In this document: one piece after another, positions 1-13,526 of the stretch
How the letters are laid out: each line of letters starts with the position of its first letter
How positions within the stretch are numbered: position 1 is the first letter of the stretch
From: Pelargonium nanum
Taxonomy: Eukaryota > Streptophyta > Magnoliopsida > Geraniales > Geraniaceae
Length of the DNA stretch: 23,825 bases
Reading direction: 5' to 3'
Assembly (NCBI GenBank): GCA_036897485.1
Contig: JAYMTF010001370.1
Span: 1-23,825, forward strand
Notes under the pieces: generated by a model
Databases searched by the model: none
What the model was told of the DNA's origin: nothing
Seen by the model: the letters and a program-made list of their open reading frames with translations, nothing else
Position numbers and translations under genes: made by a program

Positions 1-70
1 GGATATGTTTTACATGGGACGACAATAAACTACAAGAAAGAAAGTGATTATTTGGTTTTTCCTTTTGCAG

Positions 71-437
71 CCCATATTATACAAGATTCAAATCTTATTG
101 TTGTGAAGCATACAACATTCTCCGGAAGTCTAGTAACCTGATATTAAATCTGTTCCATCTAATGGCGGGCTCCAACATTCCTGACATAGCTTCTGATCCT
201 GAAAAAGGGATTCTTAAGGTGACTTTATAATTGTGATATCTTTTGTACTCACGTTTCTATCTGCTGCTAATTGAGAGATTCTGTTTATGGCTTCTATAGC
301 TTCAGGAGAAGTTCCGGCTGGATTTGGACGATGAAGCCTGCATTCATTTTTTCCAGGATCTTATAAATGAGAGCGTTAGTGCATTGTTTCCTCAAATGGT
401 TGAGACAATTCATCGATGGGCTCAATACTGGCGTTGA
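71..437 (+). CDS. VPS34: Phosphatidylinositol 3-kinase VPS34, C-terminal end (partial)
   Basis: Class III PI 3-kinase makes phosphatidylinositol 3-phosphate on endosomal, vacuolar and autophagic membranes, in complex with VPS15 and ATG6. Only the last two coding exons are here: 71-218, entered after the acceptor TTGCAG in phase 1, and 300-437, ending in TGA at 435-437. Together they encode 94 residues of the C-terminal lobe of the kinase domain. They include [20 protein letters not shown], then [17 protein letters not shown], and the terminal helix ending [12 protein letters not shown], which is the signature end of VPS34 and is needed for catalysis on membranes. The intron 219-299 is a short GT-AG intron. 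The catalytic and activation loops lie upstream of the window. Identification rests on family recall and is very secure; the gene is partial only because the window cuts it. Confidence 0.95.
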
Positions 438-830
438 AGCTGAAATAAATTGAAATAAATAGACCCCACCCCCCAGTAAATATCCAGGTAATGTCTCAGA
501 TCCTTATTTCCCTCTAGTGTAAGCATGTTCTGAAAATGTATCAGCATGTGATTTTGTTTCTTTATATGTGATACCCAATAACAAGCATGAGCTGAGCTGA
601 ATTGTTAAATTTGGACAAAAATGTGGTATGTTCTCTTGAACATACACATTTCTTAAAATATTTGGGTTAGATTCAGATGCCAACTAATTCTCATCATGTT
701 TACTTGAAAATCATGAATATATGAGTAATTTTTCCAGTTCTTTCTCTTGATTCAGGTTCATTAGCCGGTTTCAGCCTACAAAGACACCGGAGGAAGCAGA
801 CTCTTGTGGAGAAATAAAAGCATGAAATTT
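438..830 (+). other. VPS34 3'UTR with probable intron and poly(A) signal
   Basis: Past the VPS34 stop, ATCCAG/GTAATG at 488 makes a good donor and TTGATTCAG at 755 a good acceptor. This suggests a 3'UTR intron at 488-755 that begins 50 nt after the stop. The resumed exon carries AATAAA at 813-818, which fits cleavage shortly after. The splice pair is inferred from consensus only. Confidence 0.55.
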
Positions 831-839
831 GTACATCTC

Positions 840-2120
840 GTTGTGAATGCACATAACTTATTTACGTGTTATAGCATTCGTGGTAGATTCGATTAGTTAA
901 CATGTTAACTTTATGGTAGGTTAATAACATCAACTGTTGCACTTTGGAGATGAATAATTTGGAAAGAAAAATTAGCCGGCTTCCATGAGCTACAACAATC
1001 AGTTGATTAGTACGCACACAAAGACAAAATCTATTATGTATTTGTATGGGTCGGCGTCGAATCTGTTGGCCAGCCAGCCATTGTTGAGGAAATGATTTTG
1101 GTTGGCATAAGGGTATTTATGTTATTCTAATGATTATAAGGGTCAGTTTCGCACAACCGGCACGTCTGGCTCTTTCTTGTTGCCATTTTATTTCCCGCGT
1201 TGCTCTATATCTAGATCTGTGCTGTATGTACGTGCTATTCTGTATTCGCAGATGACTTGTGAAGCCTAATGCCTATTCTTCTTTAGCATAAAAAAGAAAC
1301 TACAAGATTTTTTGTCAATGTTCCGGGGCCTTTCTTTACAATTTTGAGATGGCAAAAAGTTCTTTTTGCGGTTCTTCTTTGATTCGATCTGATAATCATA
1401 TCTTAAGCAAAAATTTGTTCTACTTCGCATGTAACTCTTATAACAATTGCACATGACATCAAAGACAATAAAATTGTTCTCACCTTTATGACATTATTTG
1501 TGCTTTAAATATATTGTTACACAAACCAAATTTCTCGCTCTTGATTGGATGATGACATCATTAATGAAGAGAAACACTCATATGTGTATAAAGTGCAACA
1601 CAAACCTTATTTTATGCTCTTAATTTTTGTGCATAGTATTGTGGGTGCTATTTGCCAAAAGAAATAATTGGCATTGCCCATGCCACCTTCACGCTAAGGA
1701 TTCGAATTTAAATTTATCAATTCCATTTGTGGCTTCATAAGTAAGTAATTGGGTAACGAATCAACAAATAAATAAATACACTTTTATTAGGTGGTCGAAT
1801 TTGCCCCTGTTTGGAAATTGACTTTTCGAATTAGAACAAACAGCGACTAGTCTACGACCGCATTTAACACGGTTCAACCTATTTATGACGCGGCTCCAAC
1901 TGATTGGACTAGTTTTGTAATTCCAGATCTAACTACCCAGCCAGGGGCATTTCCGTCCTTCCACTCCAAAACATTGGTTCATCGATCTGAAACTCTAACG
2001 ACGTGGCAACAACTGACTGGAAACTCGGCGTGAATCTCACTCGAAATGACCACTCTGCCGTACAGGGGCATTATCGATATTAAACTGAACTTTGGTGTCA
2101 GTTTGTTAATCTTGAGCCTC
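840..2120. other. Intergenic spacer and ARF upstream region
   Basis: This is AT-rich single-copy-looking sequence between the VPS34 3' end and the ARF promoter. Short open frames on the minus strand (1266-1454, 1979-2164) are of low complexity and resemble nothing I know. I see no transposon ends, RNA gene or coding exon. Confidence 0.5.
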
Positions 2121-2124
2121 TCCT

Positions 2125-2132
2125 TATATAGA
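2125..2132 (+). promoter_or_regulatory. Probable TATA box of the ARF gene
   Basis: TATATAGA lies about 115 bp before a strong leader-intron donor (CACAG/GTAAAT at 2249). Transcription would start near 2160, in a pyrimidine-rich stretch typical of plant housekeeping leaders. Inferred from position and consensus. Confidence 0.55.
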
Positions 2133-2159
2133 ATGCTCCCCATTCTCTTGCTGCCATTT

Positions 2160-6031
<3,872 letters not shown>

Positions 6032-6300
6032 TGAGGCCATAGGGTAGTCATTTTGAGGACTGGCTATTCTGGATGCAGGGGTGGATATTATCTAGTTTCT
6101 TCTCTCTTTCCCCTTAAATTTTCTCTCCCGAACCATCGGATTTGTGATTATATCTTTAATGCTGGAGATTATATTTGTTACTTTATTTTTTCATTTAGGA
6201 CCTTATGACTGGGTTGTAATGAATGAATGGTGGATATATCTTTTTGAGCCAACCTGGTGCTACTGTCTGATATTGTTTCTAAATTGATTTTGCCTGAATT
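6032..6300 (+). other. ARF 3'UTR
   Basis: T-rich sequence follows the stop codon. AATGAA-type near-upstream elements around 6218-6228 are the likeliest poly(A) signal; no AATAAA occurs before 6505. The end point is approximate. Confidence 0.5.
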
Positions 6301-7387
6301 TTAAGCTGTGTCCTGCTGTTTCTAGGATCTCATCCCCACCTTGTTATCAGTAACTGTATTAAATGATGTTTTTTCACTTCAGAGCCTATTGCTGTTGTTT
6401 GCTCAGTTAGGCTAGGCACACAGGAGATTGTAAATCAATTAGAGGGCCAAATAGGACATGATTCTTGGAGCAATATGGAATCACACTTGCTATTGCTGTA
6501 TAGAAATAAAAGTAGGCATCAACATCCACTGAATGGGAAGTCCCATAAACTCCACATCATGTTCTCTTTCAATTCCTAGCTTTGTGTGTTGGGGACCTCA
6601 GAGTCAGAGGCATACCTGGCCACTGAAACTACTATCATATTTGGTCCGCAGAGGCATACAATGTACTCGAAATATCAAGTACTTTCTTTTTATTTTGATT
6701 TATATTATAGTATTTAGCTTCCATGTATATTTTACAACACAAAAATCTAGGTGACTAAATATTTTGTTTATGTCGGCAGTCAACTTAAATGTCAAATTTG
6801 GAAAATAAATTTAGTGGGTGTCCCTTCCCAATTGCAAATAGAATCCTTACCACAATAAAGATTTTAGATTAATAATACAAGATATTTATTCCTACTTGCA
6901 TACCAAAAATTAAATAGCAATCCTCAACTTTTGGAACTTAGTAAGAATTGTATGGATTTTAGTTTGGGTATGCCAAAGTATAACTAGATTTTATAAAACC
7001 GAATTAATTAGAAAAGCATGGTAATAAAATAATATCTTATTAAAGATATATATGTACACACACATATATGTTTCCATTAAGATCGACAATTGAGAGTTTT
7101 GTCGTAACTGAGACACATGAATTATTGCATGGCCTTAATTAGCTATTGACAATGGGTGGGAGCACTACAGCATGTGGTGGTGAGTCAATGTGTATTAATT
7201 ATGGTAATGCCAAATAATAGTGTTATACATATTTAAAACATCAACACAATGAGCTTTATCTTTATTTGCTTCATCATCTTCTGGTCGGCCACATTTCAAA
7301 TTTTCGATGTGAGTTCTTGATTACTAGAAATGATGGACAAATTTCCAAATTTCGAGTCCACCATTTAAATAATAGAAAAAAACGTCA
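6301..7387. other. AT-rich intergenic spacer
   Basis: No gene is supported here. The open frame 6533-6754 has no recognisable motif and drifts into low-complexity AT sequence. A short alternating CA/TA tract lies near 7050-7070. Confidence 0.5.
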
Positions 7388-7405
7388 TGTATCTCATATG
7401 TTTTT
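7388..7405. repeat. Target-site duplication, left copy
   Basis: Identical over 18 bp to 7896-7913. The T-rich end of the repeat merges with the element's poly(A) (poly(T) on this strand), so the exact inner border is uncertain by a few bases. Confidence 0.75.
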
Positions 7406-7831
7406 TTTTAATAGCTAAGAAAAAAAATAATTTTATTGCATCAAATCATTCTTTAAGAGAGTTACAATCACTAAAGGAATCCGAAACCAATTCAACTATA
7501 GAGTTGACATAGAGCAAGCGCTTGAATCACAAAATCGCAGACTCTGTAACAGAAAAAAAACACAAAAACCATGAGTCACTACTCGAGATGGAAAGCCAAA
7601 CCAAAGGCACTGGCATCGAAAGCATCCCCTTCGATCTGAATCAAGTGAGTCACTCCTCCGACTCGAACTTTATTGTGACATTAACAATCGTCTACACCTC
7701 CCGATCATAGACAGCCACCACCGCACAAAACAACTAAAAAATCCAAATTTGCCCTCATGACAAGAATTCACCGTCCTAATGAGAAAACCCGCTTTTTTCT
7801 CAGAATAATTTGAGGTTATTAATAAAAGAAG

Positions 7832-7872
7832 TTTGAACCACTGCCGATAAAAAATGACTGCGGTGGTTCAAA
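7832..7872. repeat. Inverted repeat (hairpin) near the retroposon 5' end
   Basis: TTTGAACCACTGC at 7832-7844 faces GCGGTGGTTCAAA at 7860-7872, matching at 12 of 13 positions around a 15-nt loop. It lies within 25 bp of the element's 5' border. Confidence 0.8.
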
Positions 7873-7895
7873 GAAAATCTAGAGACCGATGAACT

Positions 7896-7913
7896 TGTAT
7901 CTCATATGTTTTT
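7896..7913. repeat. Target-site duplication, right copy
   Basis: The right copy of the 18-bp direct repeat marks the 5' end of the retroposon (minus-strand orientation). Flanking bases differ from those of the left copy. Confidence 0.75.
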
Positions 7914-9612
7914 ATTGTTATGAATTTAATGACCCCACTAATCTGTCTTATAAATATTTTTTAAATAATAAAAATACAAATGAAATTTCAAGGAGTTTGT
8001 TTGATGGTGAAGATGGTTTGCTTCATTCTTAACCATTCAATTTTAATTTTATAATAAAGTGAAAGTCAATAGTAATTAGGCAATATCATTTACTTTGATC
8101 GTTATCTTCTTCCATTTTCCTATAAAGAAACATGATTGATGAGTTCATTATGTCTTCTCCACATTTAAATTATGCAGAAATTGATCAAACTATTGCTTTC
8201 TCCATTTTTAATTTTGATTTCTTCTACCTTCCTCTTCAAAAGTCTAATAATATTTTACATCTTTGATTTGACGAAAAGTGAAATCCATTGATCACGTTAT
8301 AAATTAAAATGTTAAGCTAATTTATAATTAAATTAACCAAACATGAACATCATAGGTATTAATTTACAATATCTTCAATTTTGCTTTATAACTTGTCCAA
8401 TCCTAATTAATTAAGATATATGGATGTTTTCAAAAAAAAAAAAAAAAAATTCAAAAATTCAAAAATTAACAAGTATGGATCATCAAACTACTAAAATATT
8501 GTCCCATCCTTCAGAAAGTAAATTATTTTTTTAATAAAATATATATCTTTTTTCCACCACAAGATTTCTGCATATATACTTATTTAATCATTAAACATAT
8601 TGCAACTTCACGAGAACTGTAGCCACATTGATCATATATGGTTCTTGCATAGTTAAAAAAAACTAAAGATTTCCATCAATTTTCAACATATATGCTTTTA
8701 AGGAAGAGAAAAGTAGAAGATCAAGATCTATGGAATATTGTTTGGAGTAAAAAATCCCCAAAAACAATTAAAGTAAGGAGATAAATTATGATGCTTCTTT
8801 CTCTATTCAATCCACAATTTATTACTTTGCTTCACCAAGTAACTAGATCCAATTCCAATGGCTTGGTCATAAAAAATTCCATGCATCAACCCCTTTATTG
8901 TACTAGAAGATTACAAGATTTAGTTGTTAAAAAGATGAAACTCTAAAATGGTACTGATGCAAGCAAATTGGAGTTAAAATTTAACATTTTTATGATAGAC
9001 CGATATTCCATATAGTACATTTAAAACATGTCCGTAAATTATATATATCCTTACGTCACAACTATGTCATGGGATCCAGAATTATTTCATTGTTCTGAAG
9101 ATTCTTCTCATACAATATTAATATTTGGTTATAATTATTATTTCCTATGAGATTTATGCTTTTAACAGTATAAATATGATCTCTGAACCTCTTGATATTG
9201 ATACAACATTTGTAAAATAAACTACACTATTTCCTTAACATTTCAACTAAATAAAGCTGCTAGACAAAGAAAACTGACCAAACCATCAATACCAGTTTCA
9301 AGCAATCTGATAGATAAATTTTTTTCTTCACAAATGATCAGAAAATGACTTCCACTCTTATTCAAAAGCTTTAATTGCTAGCTCCATGGTAATTGGTAGA
9401 GAATATGTGGAAAAATATACCCTTCAATCTCAGCCGTCCATTCTGAATTCTGATGATAAGGCTAAGAACCATCAAACCTTGTTCATTCATTTTATTTTTC
9501 TTCTTCCACAAATATCACCTTACAATTGACTCATTAAACAAATTACAATACCTGAAAGTGACACAATTAATTGAACTTGCATTTGGGTTTCATTTGCCTC
9601 ACATTTCATGTC
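7914..9612. other. AT-rich spacer and galactinol synthase upstream region
   Basis: No coding exon is supported. Contents are AT-rich, with an A-run near 8431-8447 followed by short tandem TTCAAAAA units. An ACGT-core element (TTACGTCAC) lies at about 9051-9059, some 720 bp before the galactinol synthase ATG. It is a possible bZIP site, but a single core is weak evidence. Confidence 0.45.
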
Positions 9613-9620
9613 TATTTAAA
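9613..9620 (+). promoter_or_regulatory. Probable TATA box of galactinol synthase
   Basis: TATTTAAA lies 160 bp before the ATG. This implies a leader of roughly 125-130 nt that starts near 9645 and contains CT- and CAT-rich sequence with no upstream ATG of note. Inferred from position. Confidence 0.55.
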
Positions 9621-9773
9621 TGAGCCTAGACCTCCATTTCTAGGACTCAGGAACAAAGGTTAGTAAGGTGGCAATAATCTCATAGTTTTTGCTGGTTTAC
9701 TTTCCTTAACACCTCCTCTATCATCATCAACAACATCACCATTTATTATTATCTTCACTCCAAGCATTCATCA

Positions 9774-11391
9774 ATGGCCCCGGGAGTGCCCATAGACGTG
9801 TTCGAGGGCTCTAGTGGCAAGGTCTCTACTACTATGACCACCACAGGGTATTCCAAGAGAGCCTATGTGACATTTCTTGCAGGAAATGGGGACTACGTGA
9901 AGGGTGTGGTTGGATTGGTTAAGGGCTTGCGCAAGGTCAATAGTGCCTACCCTCTCGTGGTTGCGATATTGCCCGACGTGCCTGAGGAGCACCGCGAGAT
10001 CCTGAGGTCTCAGGGTTGCATCGTTCGTGAGATCGTGCCTATCTACCCGCCGGAGAACCAAGTTCAGTTCGCTATGGCCTACTATGTCATCAACTACTCC
10101 AAACTTCGTATATGGAATGTAAGTGAACATGTATTAACTATTGTAACGTATAGTTTTGATGATACTTTAAGTTTGGTGATCAGCTGCGTAATGCAAGGGT
10201 GGATCAGTGTGATGTGTGGGGTGTCGTGACAACCCAAAAAATCGCAGAAATTTAATGACATGTATCAACTTTTTTATCTTTTATAATATTCCTACTCCTT
10301 AACTCTTGTCCCCACTTTCATGTCAGAAAATTGAAAACTCTATATAAGTAGCATATATAAATGTATGTGTGTATATATATTTAACATATATATGTGCTTA
10401 TGTTGTTATATATGTGTGTGTGCAGTTTGAAGAGTATAGCAAGATGATATACTTGGATGCAGATATACAAGTGTTTGAGAACATAGATCACCTGTTTGAC
10501 ATGCCGGACGGCTACTTCTACGCCGTTAAAGACTGCTTTTGCGAGAAGACATGGAGCCATTCCCGGCAGTACACGGTCGGGTACTGCCAGCAGTGCCCGG
10601 ACAGAGTCAAATGGCCGGCCGACATGGGTTCACCTCCTCCCTTGTACTTCAATGCCGGCATGTTCGTGTTCGAGCCCAGCCAATTGACTTACCAAAACCT
10701 CCTCCACGCCTTGCAGATCACTCCACCAACCCCTTTTGCAGAACAAGTGAGCACTGCAACAACACAAGAACAATATATATAAGCATTGTTGGATTATAGG
10801 AAAAATGACATGTTTTTTACTTTTGAAATGTAACAGGACCTTTTAAATATGTTCTTTGAGAAAGTGTACAGGCCAATCCCTCTGGCCTACAACCTTGTTC
10901 TGGCTATGCTGTGGCGCCATCCGGAGAACGTTGAGCTCGAGAAAGTCAAGGTGGTGCACTACTGCGCTGCGGTAAGCAATTTAAACTCTGATCATATCAG
11001 AGTTAATGCACCGAATCCCATCAGAACTCCAGCTTGAGTGACCTCCTAAAAAGTCCTTGGTTGCATCCCACTTTTTTTTTTTCTTATAAAAAAATCTGAT
11101 TAATGAGTACAGAACATTCGAATAATTGATTAATGAAACTAATAATAGTTCATAAACTACTTTTTGTAGGGATCAAAGCCATGGAGGTACACAGGCAAGG
11201 AAATTAACATGGACAGAGAGGACATCAAGATGTTAGTGGTGAAATGGTGGGATATTTACAACGACGCATCGCTGGATTTGAACGTTGGAAACTCCATTGC
11301 AGAGGAAGAGACATTCTCGAGGTCGCCGTCTGTCATGGCGTCGATGCAAGAACCTGCAATTTCCTACATATCTGCTCCTTCTGCAGCTTAA
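9774..11391 (+). CDS. GolS: Galactinol synthase (inositol 3-alpha-galactosyltransferase, GT8)
   Basis: The enzyme transfers galactose from UDP-galactose to myo-inositol, giving galactinol, the committed step to raffinose-family oligosaccharides used in stress tolerance, seeds and phloem loading; it is cytosolic. Exons 9774-10118, 10426-10746, 10837-10971 and 11170-11391 are joined by GT-AG introns in phase 0 and encode 340 aa, the normal family length. GT8 hallmarks are RAYVTFLAGNGDYVKGV near the N-terminus, the Mn2+-binding DXD as YLDADIQVFENID (Asp126 and Asp128), FNAGMFVFEPS at 190-200, and HYCAAGSKPW at 263-272 spanning the last intron. The protein ends in APSAA, the hydrophobic pentapeptide typical of plant galactinol synthases. 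The start fits the family, which opens with MAPG or similar. It is a single copy in this window; which paralogue it is and whether stress induces it cannot be read from the sequence. Confidence 0.97.
10322..10424 (+). repeat. TA/TG-rich tract in galactinol synthase intron 1
   Basis: Alternating TATA and TGTG runs occupy the 3' third of the intron, up to the acceptor GTGTGTGCAG. Such tracts are likely to vary in length between individuals. Confidence 0.6.
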
Positions 11392-11580
11392 ACAAGTGTT
11401 GAGAGTGTTCAAAATTTAGAAGTTGTTATTATCTCTAGTACGTACTGGGTTTTCTTTGTGCTGCTCCACAAGATACATGTAACATTTTGGAGTTTTTTTT
11501 CTTCCATATTTATAGACGAGTGATGATGAATTAATTTAACTATAAAGATGTACTGAACCTTTTTTTCTTATTAGTGTATT
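11392..11580 (+). other. Galactinol synthase 3'UTR
   Basis: T-rich sequence after the TAA. No perfect AATAAA is present; plant poly(A) sites often lack one. The end is approximate. Confidence 0.45.
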
Positions 11581-13526
11581 ATACAACATTAAATATGAAT
11601 TGATAAATGAAAGGAAGATTAGAACTATAAGAATAAGTACGCAAAATTACATATATGAAATGTTATTTTAAAGTGAATTTATGAGAAATTAAGATATGTT
11701 AAAATATCTTTGAACTTTGAATATTTCAATTTATTTTCACCAAAATTTAACCAAATACCCCCAATATTTTTTGGTTTTCTCAGACATAACTTTTTTAAAG
11801 TAAATAATTCCAAATTAAAATTCAAAATCTTCAATATAAAGGAATATATAGATTGTTATATATTAGATCCCAAAAACGATATGATAGACATAGACAAAAG
11901 AAATGAATCTAAAAGATCTGCAATTCAAAACCTCAAATCCAAAAATCATTTCTTACCAAAAAAATCGATATCCTTATTCTCTTTGTTAGCAACTTGGTTG
12001 TAGTATTGTGAGTTCATAACTGTACATCTACCATACACATACACGTTGCAGCTGTGATGGGCCTGCACTGGATCCAGAAAATCATATAATGGACCTCTAT
12101 TCCTCAGTGGGCCCATTTATCCAACGTTCTATATTCAAGTGAACGCCCATATCATGGACCCAATACCATTTTCAACATAACAATCAAAGTTGAGGAAGTG
12201 AAATGAAAATGATAGCTCACTCCACCATACTACACTACACTGCATACATGTGGAAATAAGGTTTTAGCAGAGCCACAAATAATATATATTCTTTTCAAGT
12301 GACTTATTGGGGTTCAATAAGACGGAGGATTAAGATATAAATCTAGTTGAGAAAACAACGCTAACGATGATGACAGATATAAATCTCGATCTACCAAGGC
12401 TTTGTTTGGTTCCTCTACCTCTCTATTCAACAACATGCCACGTAGAAACGTTTACATACTATTCAAAATATTGATGTTTAGCTACTTACCTCCTTGCATA
12501 CATTGTGTAGCTAGAAGCTCACAGCTCTTGCAACTTGCAAGCAACTCTCGTAGGAAGTTGCAAACAGCTCTTACATTGTACATCCTCACTCTCACTGTTG
12601 CATATGATTGACTTGAGAACAGATTGAACAAAGGTCAAAAGAAGATAATAACACAATGCAGTTTACCCATTATAGGTCGACCTCAAGTTTCTATATAAAT
12701 GTTTTTACTCTATAATGACCATGTTGTTGGTAGACCCAAATGATATATCGATCAACCTCACTTTTATCTCTTATACTTACATGCCCTGAAAGATCAACCG
12801 TCAAGATGATTAAATCGACCAACAACTGGTTGACCCAAATTTGATATGGATCAACTTGCATATAAAAGATAAGTTTATACCTAATAACATTTTAGTACAT
12901 TCATAATTATGTCATTTCTTTCAGATAATTCTACCAAACAATTTAACTTTATACAACTCCTTTTAAAACTTCTTAAAACTTCTATTCTCTCCAATCATTT
13001 TATCTTATTCATGTTACCTCTGTAAACATGTGAATAAACAACTTAAATAGGAACCCATTATCTCCTCAAGTTCCTTCATTCTTAATCAACCATATTAGTT
13101 TAAAGTTTAACATCAAAGAATTGGTATGATTAAGATCAAAAGAAAGTAAGAGAAGTGATTGCATACCTAAATGGAAAAATCAATACAAACAGCTTACAAG
13201 GACAATGCTAAAGGGTCCATTTTACTTGGGTTTTAGGATGATTAGGTTAATAAGGTAGTGGCCAGACTCTTGATCTTCTTCCCAGATATGCAACCGAAAG
13301 TAGAACAGCAGTTGCAATGAGACTAGTCAATATAAAATCGACAACTTTAATGTCTTCTAGTTTTTTCAAAGTTCATATATTAGAAGGCTCCGGAAAAGGT
13401 AGCAAACTGAAAACTTATATTTCTATCTTCTTAATGATGATCATATGATTGGGGAGGAATGGCATATACAATGAAGAATGATCAGAAAAAGGAGTTTAAT
13501 AGATGCATGATGCAAACATATATTTA
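11581..13526. other. Intergenic spacer between convergent genes
   Basis: This AT-rich region lies between the 3' ends of galactinol synthase (plus) and MTOPVIB (minus). The open frames 11710-12003 and 12402-12611 have biased, low-complexity composition and no motif I recognise. Two GGGCC-type motifs lie at about 12059-12063 and 12112-12117, and an imperfect direct repeat at 12728-12858. No gene is supported. Confidence 0.5.
12728..12858. repeat. Imperfect direct repeat pair
   Basis: TGGTAGACCCAAATGATAT with a following ATCGATCAACCT at about 12728-12758 recurs as TGGTTGACCCAAATTTGATAT with GGATCAACTT at 12827-12856. Spacing is about 100 bp. Related GATCAACC and ATCGACCAAC words lie between the copies. 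Confidence 0.6.

Larger units (their letters stand above)
7388..7913 (-). mobile_element. 5'-truncated LINE-type retroposon with 18-bp target-site duplications
   Basis: An 18-bp direct repeat, TGTATCTCATATGTTTTT, lies at 7388-7405 and 7896-7913 and brackets about 490 bp. Just inside the left copy is a run of T, and on the minus strand the element ends in a poly(A)-signal-like GCAATAAAATTA, a T-rich stretch and then poly(A). This is the layout of target-primed reverse transcription on the minus strand. No reverse transcriptase or endonuclease domain remains, so it is either the 3' end of an L1-type LINE or another retroposed transcript. I see no tRNA-like A and B boxes at its 5' end, which argues against a SINE. 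The plus-strand open frame 7522-7710 lies inside and is incidental. Confidence 0.75.

Noticed and set aside
7522-7710. 62-aa open frame as a small gene
   Set aside because: It lies inside the reverse-oriented retroposon, has no promoter context and ends in low-complexity sequence.
7388-7913. SINE instead of LINE-type retroposon
   Set aside because: I could find no tRNA-like A or B box at its 5' end.
9771-10130. 119-aa minus-strand open frame opposite galactinol synthase
   Set aside because: It is the antisense shadow of the GC-rich first exon of a clear GT8 gene.
11710-12003. 97-aa open frame in the spacer
   Set aside because: Its composition is AT-driven (Phe, Asn, Lys, Ile), with no motif and no splice or promoter context.
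12057-12120. GGGCC motifs as a promoter of an unseen gene
   Set aside because: Such motifs mark some plant promoters, but no coding exon follows on either strand and the flanking genes converge on this spacer.
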